Assembly (NCBI GenBank): GCA_032622095.1 | Contig: CP136061.1 | Location: 46,447,797-46,511,796, forward strand | Direction: 5' to 3' | Source: Siphonodentalium dalli | Taxonomy: Eukaryota > Mollusca > Scaphopoda > Gadilida > Siphonodentaliidae | Length of the DNA: 64,000 bases | Shown: piece after piece, positions 55,076 to 64,000 of the stretch | Numbering within the stretch: the first letter of the stretch is position 1 | How the letters are laid out: each line of letters begins with the position of its first letter | Notes under the pieces: generated by a model | The model's input: the letters and a program-made list of their open reading frames with translations, nothing else | Told to the model about the DNA's origin: nothing | Databases searched by the model: none | Made by a program: the position numbers and the translations under genes

Positions 55076-55222
55076 ACTGACAGGTGTGCATGTATACCAG
55101 TCTGGGCACTGTATACTATACAAAAAACATTCGAAGCGTCATCCGAAATACATATAGATGACTTCACGTAAATGGTTTATCATTAAATGACCTACTGACA
55201 GGTGTGCGTGTATACCAGTCTC
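55074..55222. repeat. 33-bp duplication spanning the exon acceptor
   Basis: CTGACAGGTGTGCATGTATACCAGTCT at 55076 recurs as CTGACAGGTGTGCGTGTATACCAGTCT at 55195. On the minus strand this is the candidate acceptor of the phytochelatin synthase exon. Flanks do not match. Confidence 0.8.
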
Positions 55223-55515
55223 ATTTCTTACTCGTTTATTCATTCAAATCGTCAAATATGACACAATAGAGCTCGGTGGAATACAGTGCATATAAGTCAT
55301 ATAATTTCTGTGCAAATTACAAAAGTGGTACGCGGTGAAAATTACACATATTATAATAATACAGTTGATTGAGAACAGCCCATGGTTGTGCAAATGTCGG
55401 ATTTTAATGTATTACGTATGATATGCCTCAGGAATTTTTGAATAAAATCAGGACCCGTCTAATGAAAAGAGATAGGTTTTTCAAGGTTTACGTCGTTTAC
55501 AGTTAAAAAGTTCAC
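55223..55515. other. Possible tail of a LINE RT
   Basis: On the minus strand, a frame interrupted by a stop reads like the very C-terminus of the RT fragment at 56003-56395, beyond the intervening MITE. Weak evidence only. Confidence 0.25.
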
Positions 55516-56002
55516 TTAAAGGTACTCAATCCGATAAAACTCCTCTCAATTACTATTTAAATGGCTCCGGGGGTCAAAAATATTTGATTCGAGTCGAGGA
55601 AGTCACCCATCAAAGCTCAGATTTGTTAGATATCGATTTTAGAAATCTATTATTTTTCATTATCGGGAATTCTTTCTGGCCCAGAAGACAGTGAAAATTT
55701 CGTTATTATTACCACTTGATTATAGAGTTATCCATCCTTGTCTGTTTGGATAGAGTTTTGGCGTAAAATCTGGAGCAGGTTACCAAATTGACGGCAGTTA
55801 TTAGTACTCATCTCGAGAACATAACAAATTTCAAAAATCAATATCTAATAACTCTGAGCTTTGTTTGATGGGTTCCTCGACTCGAATCAAATATTTTTTA
55901 CCCCAAAAGCCAAAGAAATAGTAATATAGGACCCTCTGATCGGATTGTTGTTGTTGGAATCTGTTGAGATGGGGACCCTCTTTACGGATTGAGTACCTTT
56001 AA
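55516..56002. mobile_element. TTAA-flanked MITE (AGGTACTCAATCC family), intact
   Basis: TTAA at 55516-55519 and 55999-56002 bounds ends AGGTACTCAATCCG and its inverse CGGATTGAGTACCT. Long inner arms pair AATATTTGATTCGAGTCGAG with CTCGACTCGAATCAAATATT, so nearly the whole element folds. A relative is at 9147. It landed within a LINE RT fragment and provides the last seven codons and stop of that frame. Confidence 0.88.
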
Positions 56003-56395
56003 TCCATATGAACCAGATTCGATTGGTAAGTGGTGGTTGCGGGTACGAAATTTCAGAAGTATTTGGACGGTGTCGTTTTTCACGAAAGAGAGGAATTTTT
56101 CATTGGTGAAGTCGTGTTTTATAATTCTGTAAAAGTCATATTTATTTGAATTACATATTGTACCTCTCAATTCTTGAATGAATTGGTCTTCCATCCTACA
56201 CTTGACCGACTTCTTAAATCTGTCGAGACTAGATAATGTGTGATTGATCCATATACCCCACATTCCAAGTTCATTTAACAGTTTATGCACATTTTCAATC
56301 CATGGGTTGTTAACGTTAGTTGAGTTGTAATAAGTGAGTAATATATAATACAGTATAAATGGTAGCCTATTGCTACGGAAGAACAGTAGCGCCAC
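56003..56395 (-). pseudogene. LINE reverse transcriptase C-terminal fragment
   Basis: The minus-strand frame reads NPWIENVHKLLNELGMWGIW, then QFIQELRG and LLKFRTRNHHLPIESGSY. This is the post-RT C-terminal region typical of LINE polyproteins in molluscs and cnidarians (FRTxNHxLPIExG). The MITE at 55516 cuts it. The RT core is absent upstream. Confidence 0.7.
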
Positions 56396-56404
56396 AAATA
56401 AAAT

Positions 56405-56522
56405 AATAATTACGGCGTTATAACGCCGTAATTAGGGCGTTAATTACGGCGTTTAAACTCCCTAATTACGGCGTTTAAACGCCCTAATACTGCGTTTAAA
56501 CGCCCTAATTACGGCGATATAA
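56405..56522. repeat. Tandem palindromic ATTACGGCGTTTAAACGCC repeat
   Basis: At least five units of about 22 bp combine AATTACGGCGTT, TTAAACGCCCTAA and TATAACGCCGTAATT. Each half is complementary to the next, so the array can fold many ways. Confidence 0.9.
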
Positions 56523-56639
56523 CATCACCAGTCTAATTTAACTGAATGAGAAGCAGATTTAAGAATGAAGCAGACGTTATATCCTGGAATATCTTGCACG
56601 CGTGGTGAGTATAACAACTAAAGGGTTGTGTGTGTATAT

Positions 56640-56890
56640 ATGTTCATCTCAATGCCAAGATGAGAACGTCCCTTTGGTCGTGTTCCGTCAATCCAAAATG
56701 GCCGCCGTGGCAGCCATGTTGGAATTCTTTAGCAATTCGTTGGATTTCTTCAGCAATTCCTTCCGCGCAGGCTGCAGGTCACATATATCATCAGATCATC
56801 ACCAACTTGCATATACTTGTTCACCACAATGCATATATAGATGAGAACGTCCCCCCTTTTGGTCGCGTCCCGTAATTCAAAATGGCTCCC
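56640..56890 (+). repeat. Tandem-unit fragment, TAGCTCAAC family
   Basis: CAAAATGGCCGCCGTGGCAG and CATCAGATCATCACCAACTT resemble units at 7590-8510. Two copies of GATGAGAACGTCCC (56659, 56841) are 182 bp apart. No ends. Confidence 0.6.
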
Positions 56891-57109
56891 ATTATCCCAT
56901 AGTGGTAGTCAGTGGTGCTTTACTGAATATTATATACAACATGGGTTACATGGGTAGTTTAGTGTCCATTTCACACATTGGCCAGAAAATATTTTATATA
57001 ATTCTAAACCTGGAAAATGCATACTATATTTGCACTCATAATTCGCAAAGGGAGGCACGTGCCCATTCAGGCCCGGCTCCACCGCGCCCATGATCACAAT
57101 CACTACATT

Positions 57110-57350
57110 TGGTCATGTTCGGACTAGTGTATATCTTCGGAATACAAAACCTTCGGACTACTGAACCTTCGGACTATTGGACCTTTTTTCGGACTAGTGA
57201 ACCTTTGGACTAGTGGACCTTTTTTCGTATTTTCGGACTACTGAACCTTCGGACTAGTGGACCCTTTTTTCCGTATTTTCGGACTAGTGAACCTTCGGAC
57301 TAGTAGACCTTCGGACTAGTGGACCTTCGGACTAGTGAACCCTACTCGGT
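57110..57350. repeat. Minisatellite of ACCTTCGGACTAGTGG units
   Basis: About 14 units of 15-24 bp, each with TTCGGACTA(G/C)TG. Some units are stretched by a T run (ACCTTTTTTCG). They are too irregular to be a young array. Confidence 0.92.
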
Positions 57351-57545
57351 ATCCGCACCATCAGCAATGCACGAGAAGCCTTGATTTTCTGGTCTGTTAC
57401 CACAGACATCTTATATTTATGTAAGAAATACAATTTTTGTCACAATTTACGTCCTAATTTCCAGATACAATATGATTAAACTGCGTCGATGATTCAAGAA
57501 GTATGGTGTACAGTTGGGCAAATTATAGCCCCTACTGATACCACC

Positions 57546-57819
57546 CAGGCCTGGAAATAAGGTGCCTGACATGTGCAGAATGAGGTCCCCAGAGGGTGAA
57601 TTTAGTGATGCTACCCCGCATAGCGGGCTAGCATCACCAAATTCACCCTCTAGGGACCTCATTGTGAAGATAGTTCTCCATATTTGATCAATGTCTGAAA
57701 AGAATGAGGTCCCCAGAGGGTGAATTTGGTGATGCTAGCCGCTATGTGGGGTAGCATCTCTAAATTCACCGTCTGGGGACCTCATTCTGCAAATGTCAGG
57801 CACCTTATTTCCAGGCTTG
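57546..57819. mobile_element. Double-hairpin MITE, copy 8, compact
   Basis: The left end CAGGCCTGGAAATAAGGTGC and inverted right end CAAGCCTGGAAATAAGGTGC are flanked by ATACCACC (57538-57545) and ATACCACT (57820-57827), 7 of 8 identical. Two full hairpins (57577-57665 and 57700-57789) are separated by only about 35 bp; the usual spacer of about 200 bp is absent. Confidence 0.92.
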
Positions 57820-57959
57820 ATACCACTACTGCTGGTATGCGTTGCTTTGGGTGCAATGTGTCTAACCGTGAACCATGTAGTCCCCCGCGCTGTAAGCATA
57901 CCTTTCGCTATGTGCATATCCGACTACATGGGGCTGTTTTTAGGGCATTCTAGTTCATT

Positions 57960-58110
57960 TTGGATTTTCGGAGAATCGGACCTTCGGAGTTATGGGCTTT
58001 CGGAGAATCGGGCCTTCGGAGTTATATATAGGCTTTCGGAGTTATGTGCTTTCGGAGAATCGGGCCTTCGGGGTTATGGGCATTCGGAGAATCGGCTCAC
58101 GAGGTACCAA
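57960..58110. repeat. Minisatellite of TTTCGGAGAATCGGGCCTTC units
   Basis: About four 33-35 bp units alternate TTCGGAGAATCGG with CCTTCGGAGTTATGGG. The CCTTCGGA core is shared with the 57110-57350 array. Confidence 0.9.
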
Positions 58111-60928
58111 ACATGAACTATGACCATGACACCCAGCATATATCCACATTGAACGGCGCATCAGCCTACCGAAGACACTCGATTCCGCAGATAAGAAACC
58201 GAAATACGCGCCATGTATGTATATGTATATAGCAGCATGGTGGAGTGTTGTGGGTTCTGTGTTTAGCATACACTCTTATACCCATTGTGATAATTCAATA
58301 GGATAGTATTTATACGCACGTGACTGATATATAGACCAATGAGTCATACATTTGGAACACGAAATACATGTAACATCATAGCTCACTTATACGCTGCATT
58401 GCCGACCGCCCCAAATGCACTTGCAGAGAACAACTATTTAGACCCACCAACAAAAAACACAGCAAGCGACACATGGACTAATTACTACTGTGGAGCTTTG
58501 CAGACGTCGAACACAAGACATGCATAATAACCTAGATGTTTTGTTCCTTTCCCTAACCAGTGCCCATGTTATCCAAGGATACACATTTCTATGAATAGCT
58601 TTCCTTGTGGTATTTCAATTTTGAACTTCACCTAAAACCGCAATAAGTTGGAAGATCCCTGTCAGCAGCCCAGACACCAGCAATGTACAACGTCCCGAGT
58701 TAGAAAATACTGAAAACTGTTACATGATCATATAGGCTATGGTCATCTTGGAATTATATGGCAGTTTCCGATAGGCGTTGTTCGTGTATGTTGTATATCA
58801 GATGCACGTGAAGTGTCCATAATAGCCCACAATGATCCACATCATCAACCGCCGACATCGCACAGCGATGTCTCCGCGTCAGTATTCAATGCGAGCATGT
58901 TTCTAAACAACTGACTCTACCATTTGCTCATATTCTGGAAACTAATGCACGGATTGCAATTTTAACCAAACACCTACTCAACTATTGTAGCAATACCATG
59001 AATTCAGTCAATCAGAGCACACCACCACATTGCAGCGAACACATAGCGGCGCTTCGTCCAGACACCATGCACCCGGTCATTAAAATACCATAAACATGAC
59101 AGCAATCAGTCTAATCGTGGGTATGTTCGCCGCAATATGAGGACCCCACGTCCGACACATCGAATGCGAATGTTGTACGGTCCCCATCGATAGTTCTCTA
59201 AGAAGTCACGTTCCCACGAACCGGCAAGTAAGCACATGTACCACATAACAGCAGCGGTAGGCACACAGGAAGGGCGCGGGTCGTCACTATGGAGAGGTGA
59301 AAACGGTTCACAACATCAATCAATGTGAAACATGTATTTGTCACTACCTTCAATGCGCGTTCAACAGCACATTGCTATTCCTCACAATAGAGTATCAACA
59401 TTGTGCACAAACAACATACAAAGCCAACATGATCATCACATTTTCAGGCCAGGCAATCGGAACGAAAATGAACACCGTATACTAATATATAATGAACTGT
59501 CGAATCAACAAACAATGGCCCTCTCGCAAAGAAAAAACTGTATGAGAAACATTTCAGATAACACACCCGATTGATCTGGACAAAAAAATTAATTTGAAGA
59601 TAGATTCTTACTCCAGCTTAAATAGTAGATGCGGTTACCAAGGTGTACATGCATATCCAATGCTGATGCATATGCCAGCTATATATACTTGAGCGTCTAC
59701 ATTGGAAGCACTTTTGGCGAAACAAAACCAACGCATGTGCTCTTGGAACAATCATAGCTGCCACAAGTTGTCCAGGTTCAAATTGCCATTGATCCAAACA
59801 AGGACGCCCGTAGCACAGTAGATTGGGTGAGTGAACACTTCTGGATCATTTGGCCACCTGTCCTTATTAGCAACGTGCATGAATTGCGCTATGGTAACCA
59901 CATAGCTGTTCCACGCTATTGTTGGAGGTTGTTGTGTGGCTGGAAGCTACTAATATGGTGTTCAATTATGAACACATTGATGGTATCCAAATATTAGCGT
60001 AGCACCTGAAATGAGTGTGTCAAAAAACCAACTTTAATGAATGGGGTGATCAATTGAGTTCATATTAAACCTGGCAATTATATATATTGCTAATTTCCAA
60101 TACGCAGGTAGGACAGCTCCGTTCATCTGGTAGATTACAAAACTTTGGTGATTATACGTGAACTAATTTCCTACCAATGTTGACGCAATACATTATTATT
60201 GTCTGCACGATGTGTAAAGTCCATCTCTCGAGTAGCATTGTATTTACAGTGATGTTGGTACTCATTTAAATGCATCATACTGTAAACCAACATGACCAAA
60301 TTAGTGTACTTGGAACAAATGCGGCTTCCAGAAGTGTCGGAAATAAATTTCTTATTCTGGTGAATAGAGTGTATAGTTTAACTCTTAGTTGTCCTAAGTT
60401 CCAAAATGACATATTTTTCGGAACATAGGACAACCTGGCCCTAAAATAGTGTTAAGGTCTGAACTGTCATTTGCGTGTTCAACAACAAATATTTAGTTCT
60501 ATTTTGCTCTAAGTGCTAAATTTCACACCCTAGGTCTACATTTCTCAAATCTTAAGAGATATAACAGACTTATGGGGATATGTCTTGATAAAATTGAATA
60601 GCTAAGACATTAAGGAATCCAAAGATATGAAATTTTCCACTGTAAACCATACATTTCAGTTGTGTCAGCAATTCAAACTTTGAAAATCGATTTACTCAAA
60701 ATCATAAAAAATGCACTTAGAACAGATTGGAACTCAGGTCGCGACATATTAACCCCGCCACTGACCGGACACCAGACGTTGCATTATTTTGTCGACAACT
60801 GACCTAACATGAAATTGTCGAAATCAAGGCCGTAGAACAGCTGTAGAAATGCATTTTTACAGCGATAACGCTATGCACACAAGCAAACTTGGTATTAAAA
60901 TGAAGATTATCATCTATTGCACAACAAA
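58111..60928. other. 2.8 kb without recognisable genes or repeats
   Basis: Open frames of 60-80 codons on the plus strand (58339, 59297, 59332) have no family resemblance. None of the MITE or tandem-unit families seen elsewhere occurs here. Confidence 0.45.
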
Positions 60929-61735
60929 ACCACTTACTATGCAGCTACAACTACAGCCAAGGTAAAGTGGTCCTGTTAGTGAGTCACATATAACCACTTA
61001 CTATGCAGCTACAACTACAGCCATGGTAAAGTGATCCTGTTAGTGGGTCACATATAACCACTTAGTGTGCAGCTACAACTACAGCCATGGTAAAGTGATC
61101 CTGTTAGTGAGTCACATATAACCACTTAGTGTGCAGCTACAACTACAGCCATGGTAAAGTGATCCTGTTAGTGAGTCACATATAACCACTTACTATACAG
61201 CAACAACTACAGCCATGGTAAAGTGATCCTGTTAGTGGGTCACATATAACCACTTAGTGTGCAGCTACAACTACAGCCATGGTAAAGTGATCCTGTTAGT
61301 GAGTCACATATAACCACTTACTATGCAGCTACAACTACAGCCATGGTAAAGTGATCCTGTTAGTGAGTCACATATAACCACTTACTATGCAGCTACAACT
61401 ACAGCCATGGTAAAGTGATCCTGTTAGTGAGTCACATATAACCACTTAGTGTACAGCAACAACTACAGCCATGGTAAAGTGATCCTGTTAGTGAGTCACA
61501 TATAACCACTTACTATGCAGCTACAACTACAGCCATGGTAAAGTGATCCTGTTAGTGAGTCACATATAACCACTTAGTGTACAGCAACAACTACAGCCAT
61601 GGTAAAGTGATCCTGTTAGTGAGTCACATATAACCACTTACTATACAGCAACAACTACAGCCATGGTAAAGTGATCCTGTTAGTGAGTCACATATAACCA
61701 CTTACTATACAACAACAACTACAGCCATGGTAAAA
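60929..61735. repeat. 64-bp tandem repeat, 12.6 copies with interleaved subtypes
   Basis: Units start CCACTTACTATGCAGC or a variant every 64 bp from 60931 to 61699. They carry TACAGCCATGGTAAAGTG and TCCTGTTAGTGAGTCACATA. Four subtypes by the first variable block (TACTATGCAGCTA, TAGTGTGCAGCTA, TACTATACAGCAA, TAGTGTACAGCAA) are mixed along the array, implying recombination or conversion between units. Confidence 0.97.
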
Positions 61736-61959
61736 ACCAACTTAGTCCAAATTTTTTCTAGGTCAAACCTTTTATCGACCAGACTATTAGTGGGTTCTAC
61801 CGATGCACACATTTTCTTATTCCACAATTCGACCACGGCATTTTCGACACGTGCCTTTAAGAGTGCATGTCGAAATATCAAATTTCACTGAGTATTTACT
61901 CTGACTAGCGTTGTCTTATCAACAAAAAATACGAATGTGTAATAGAAATTATATCTATA
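61736..61959. other. No recognised feature
   Basis: Short spacer between the 64-bp array and the next tandem-unit region. Confidence 0.4.
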
Positions 61960-63610
61960 CCTATATTTGCGCATGTCCGTCTGTGTTCTATAGAAATTGA
62001 CATGGGACCATCTAGGTGGCACCAAAGGGGTCTAACAGGGGTAACTTTTTACGAGAATATAATGGTGCAGGTTAGAAATTTCCTAAGTGACGCCGTTGTT
62101 GACAGGGGCAAAAAAGGGGAGGGGCATTTTTTTTTTGCCGCCGATTGCCACCAAACTTATATATAATCATCCCCATGATATGAGGAATCTAATGATGTGG
62201 TTTAAATATGTCAAAGTGGCACAATTCGAGTCAGGGATGCACGGAAGGGGAGAGGGGCACCAAAATTTATCAAAATAATTTTAGCTCCGATTTCCACCAA
62301 ATTGATACACATTCTTCTCCATGATATAAGGAATCTAATTGGGTGATTCAAAGACGTTAAATTGATGTCGTTTCGATAAGAGATTGGGGGGGGGGGGTGT
62401 GGGCACTAAATTTTATAAGAATTGGTTTAGTCGCTGATTGCCACCAAACTTATACCAAATCATCCCCATGGTATGAGGAGTCTAATGGCGTGGTTAAAGC
62501 TGTCAAAAATGGCGTCAATCGAGTCAGGGGTGCACTGAAAGGGATAGCGACACCAAAATTGATACCCAAATATTTTTATCGCCAATTTCCACCAAATTGA
62601 TACACGTTCTTATCCATGATACGAGGAATCTAATCGTGTGATTTAAAGACGCCATATTGGTGATGTTTGTGTGAGAAGTGGTGTGGTGTGGGTGGGCATA
62701 AAATTTGGTAAAAAAAAATTGTTTAGTCGCCGATTAGCACCAAACTTATAAATAATCATCTCCGTGATAACAGGAGTCTAATTGAGTGAGTTAACGGTGT
62801 CAGAAGTGGGGCATTCGAGACAGGGGTGCATATAGGGTGACACACACAATAATTGATAAACAATATGTTTTTTGTTTCCCGCCAGATTGATACATATTCC
62901 GTGATACGAGGAATCTAATCGTGTGGCATAAATATGCCAAATTGGTGCCGTTTGAGTGAGAGAAAGGAGGGCCCTAATTTTGATACGAATTTGTATACTC
63001 GTCAATTTTCACCAATTTTATATATATATTCATCTCCATAATGAGTCTAAGTGTGTGTTTTAATGAAGTCAAAAGTGCTTGAGTCCGAAATAGGGACGCG
63101 AATGTCACCATAACTGATAAAAAATATGTTTAGTGGCAATTAATTGCCATCAAATTTATACACGTTCTTCTCAAATGAAACGAGGAATCAAATCGTGCAT
63201 GTTGAAAACGCCACATTTGGTGCCTTGATATATTTGCGAACATTTGTCTGTCTGTGTGTGTTTATATATATATAACTTCACGGGGTACAGTCGAGATCGC
63301 ACCAAGGCGGTCTAAAATGGGGTAACATTTTACAAGGAAGATAATGGTACGGGTTAAAATGTTCAAAAGTGACACTGTTTGTGTCAGGGGTTGCGAGGGG
63401 CACCAACAATTGATTAAAACAAAAACACTATTTTAGCGCCAAATTGATATCTTATTCTTCTGCATTATACGAGGAATTTTACTGTGGGATTTAAAGACGT
63501 GAAAATGGTGGGCAGATTGGGTGAGAGATGATTGGGGGGTGGGGGGGGGGGGTACTGACTATGAAAAAATTGGTTTAGTTGCCGATTACCACCACTAGCA
63601 TTGATAAGAT
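61960..63610 (+). mobile_element. Two tandem-unit elements with ~300-bp dimeric units
   Basis: Each starts with TATATTTGCG and a GTCTGTGT-type tract (61965 and 63228). Half-units of about 150 bp then alternate between GATTGCCACCAAACTTATA (62135, 62437, 62732) and ATTTCCACCAAATTGATACAC (62289, 62583). ATGAGGAATCTAAT recurs throughout. G runs occur at 62387 and 63536. No 3' end or subterminal match was identified. Confidence 0.7.
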
Positions 63611-64000
63611 TGTTCTCCTCGCCGATATCCACCAAAGTTATATAGTTATCTCCCATGCCATCTCCATGTCGTTCTAAGGAGTGTTTGGCGTTCAATGTTC
63701 ACAATCTCGACAAATGGTGACCGAATTAAGTCACTTGAACAATTATATTTCTCAACTGTCATATTTATATGGGGATGGGAATCAGGACATTCATATAATG
63801 AGCTAGCAAAACAGATACATAGAAGAAAGTGTTAACAGTATATCATTCTGTTTAAGAGATACATTCTTGCAAACTGAGGGACCTTGAACCATCAGAGGAT
63901 TGCATATTAGAATGGCTCATGTTTATATTAAGAACAATTGAGTCTGCCCCATTCAATATAGTTTCGACAAAAAAGTTACAATTTGTCAAGAGTTACCCTT
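63611..64000. other. No recognised feature
   Basis: Window end; nothing supported. Confidence 0.4.

Overview
The window looks like AT-rich, repeat-dense nuclear DNA of a mollusc, most likely a bivalve. The evidence is spliced eukaryotic exons with GT-AG borders, tandem-unit elements of the kind described as 'pearl' in bivalves, many MITEs with clean target-site duplications, CR1/L2- and Jockey-like LINE fragments, a 5S-related sequence and tRNA-derived relics. The species cannot be named from sequence alone.

Three host genes can be supported. (1) 4069-6963, minus strand: an intronless 964-codon reading frame with an Arg/Ser-rich N-terminus, a lone C2H2 finger, a Gln/Asn/Pro-rich linker and a TatD-like domain lacking most of its metal ligands. 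(2) 30965-42134, plus strand: three exons of TAF13, a TFIID histone-fold subunit, joined by introns of 6.2 and 4.6 kb packed with transposons; the first coding exon was not found. (3) 54451-55075, minus strand: one exon encoding the whole catalytic core of a phytochelatin synthase; later exons were not found.

Layout. 1-4000: minisatellite, a TTAA-flanked MITE and a double-hairpin MITE. 4.0-7.0 kb: TatD-like gene. 7-16 kb: nested MITEs, a decayed LINE, a 5S relic, a pogo-like MITE and a tRNA-Lys-like relic. 16.3-21 kb: a Jockey-like LINE relic split by a younger 5'-truncated CR1/L2-type LINE that keeps a 906-codon EN-RT frame. 22.3-25.8 kb: a possible 3.5 kb TIR element holding several tandem arrays. 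27-31 kb: tandem-unit elements. 31-42 kb: TAF13 with nested hATs, a perfect 46-bp array and a MITE abutting its last splice acceptor. 43-53.5 kb: palindromes and several families of tandem-unit elements. 53.8-56.4 kb: tRNA-derived SINE, phytochelatin synthase exon, LINE 3' fragment cut by a MITE. 56.4-64 kb: minisatellites, a 2.8 kb stretch with nothing recognised, a 64-bp array and a final tandem-unit region.

The most interesting signal is a shared architecture in at least three, probably four, otherwise dissimilar families (ends TAGCTCAAC, ATACCCCCACT, ATGTTTACCCATACC, AGCTCACC). Each has a 5' hairpin, then a CGTCCGTC-type microsatellite, then degenerate ~150-165 bp tandem units. In the three families whose 3' end is visible, one arm of the 5' hairpin recurs inverted near that end, followed by a short terminal hairpin. 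This resembles non-autonomous Helentron-type rolling-circle elements and suggests several families using one replication machinery.
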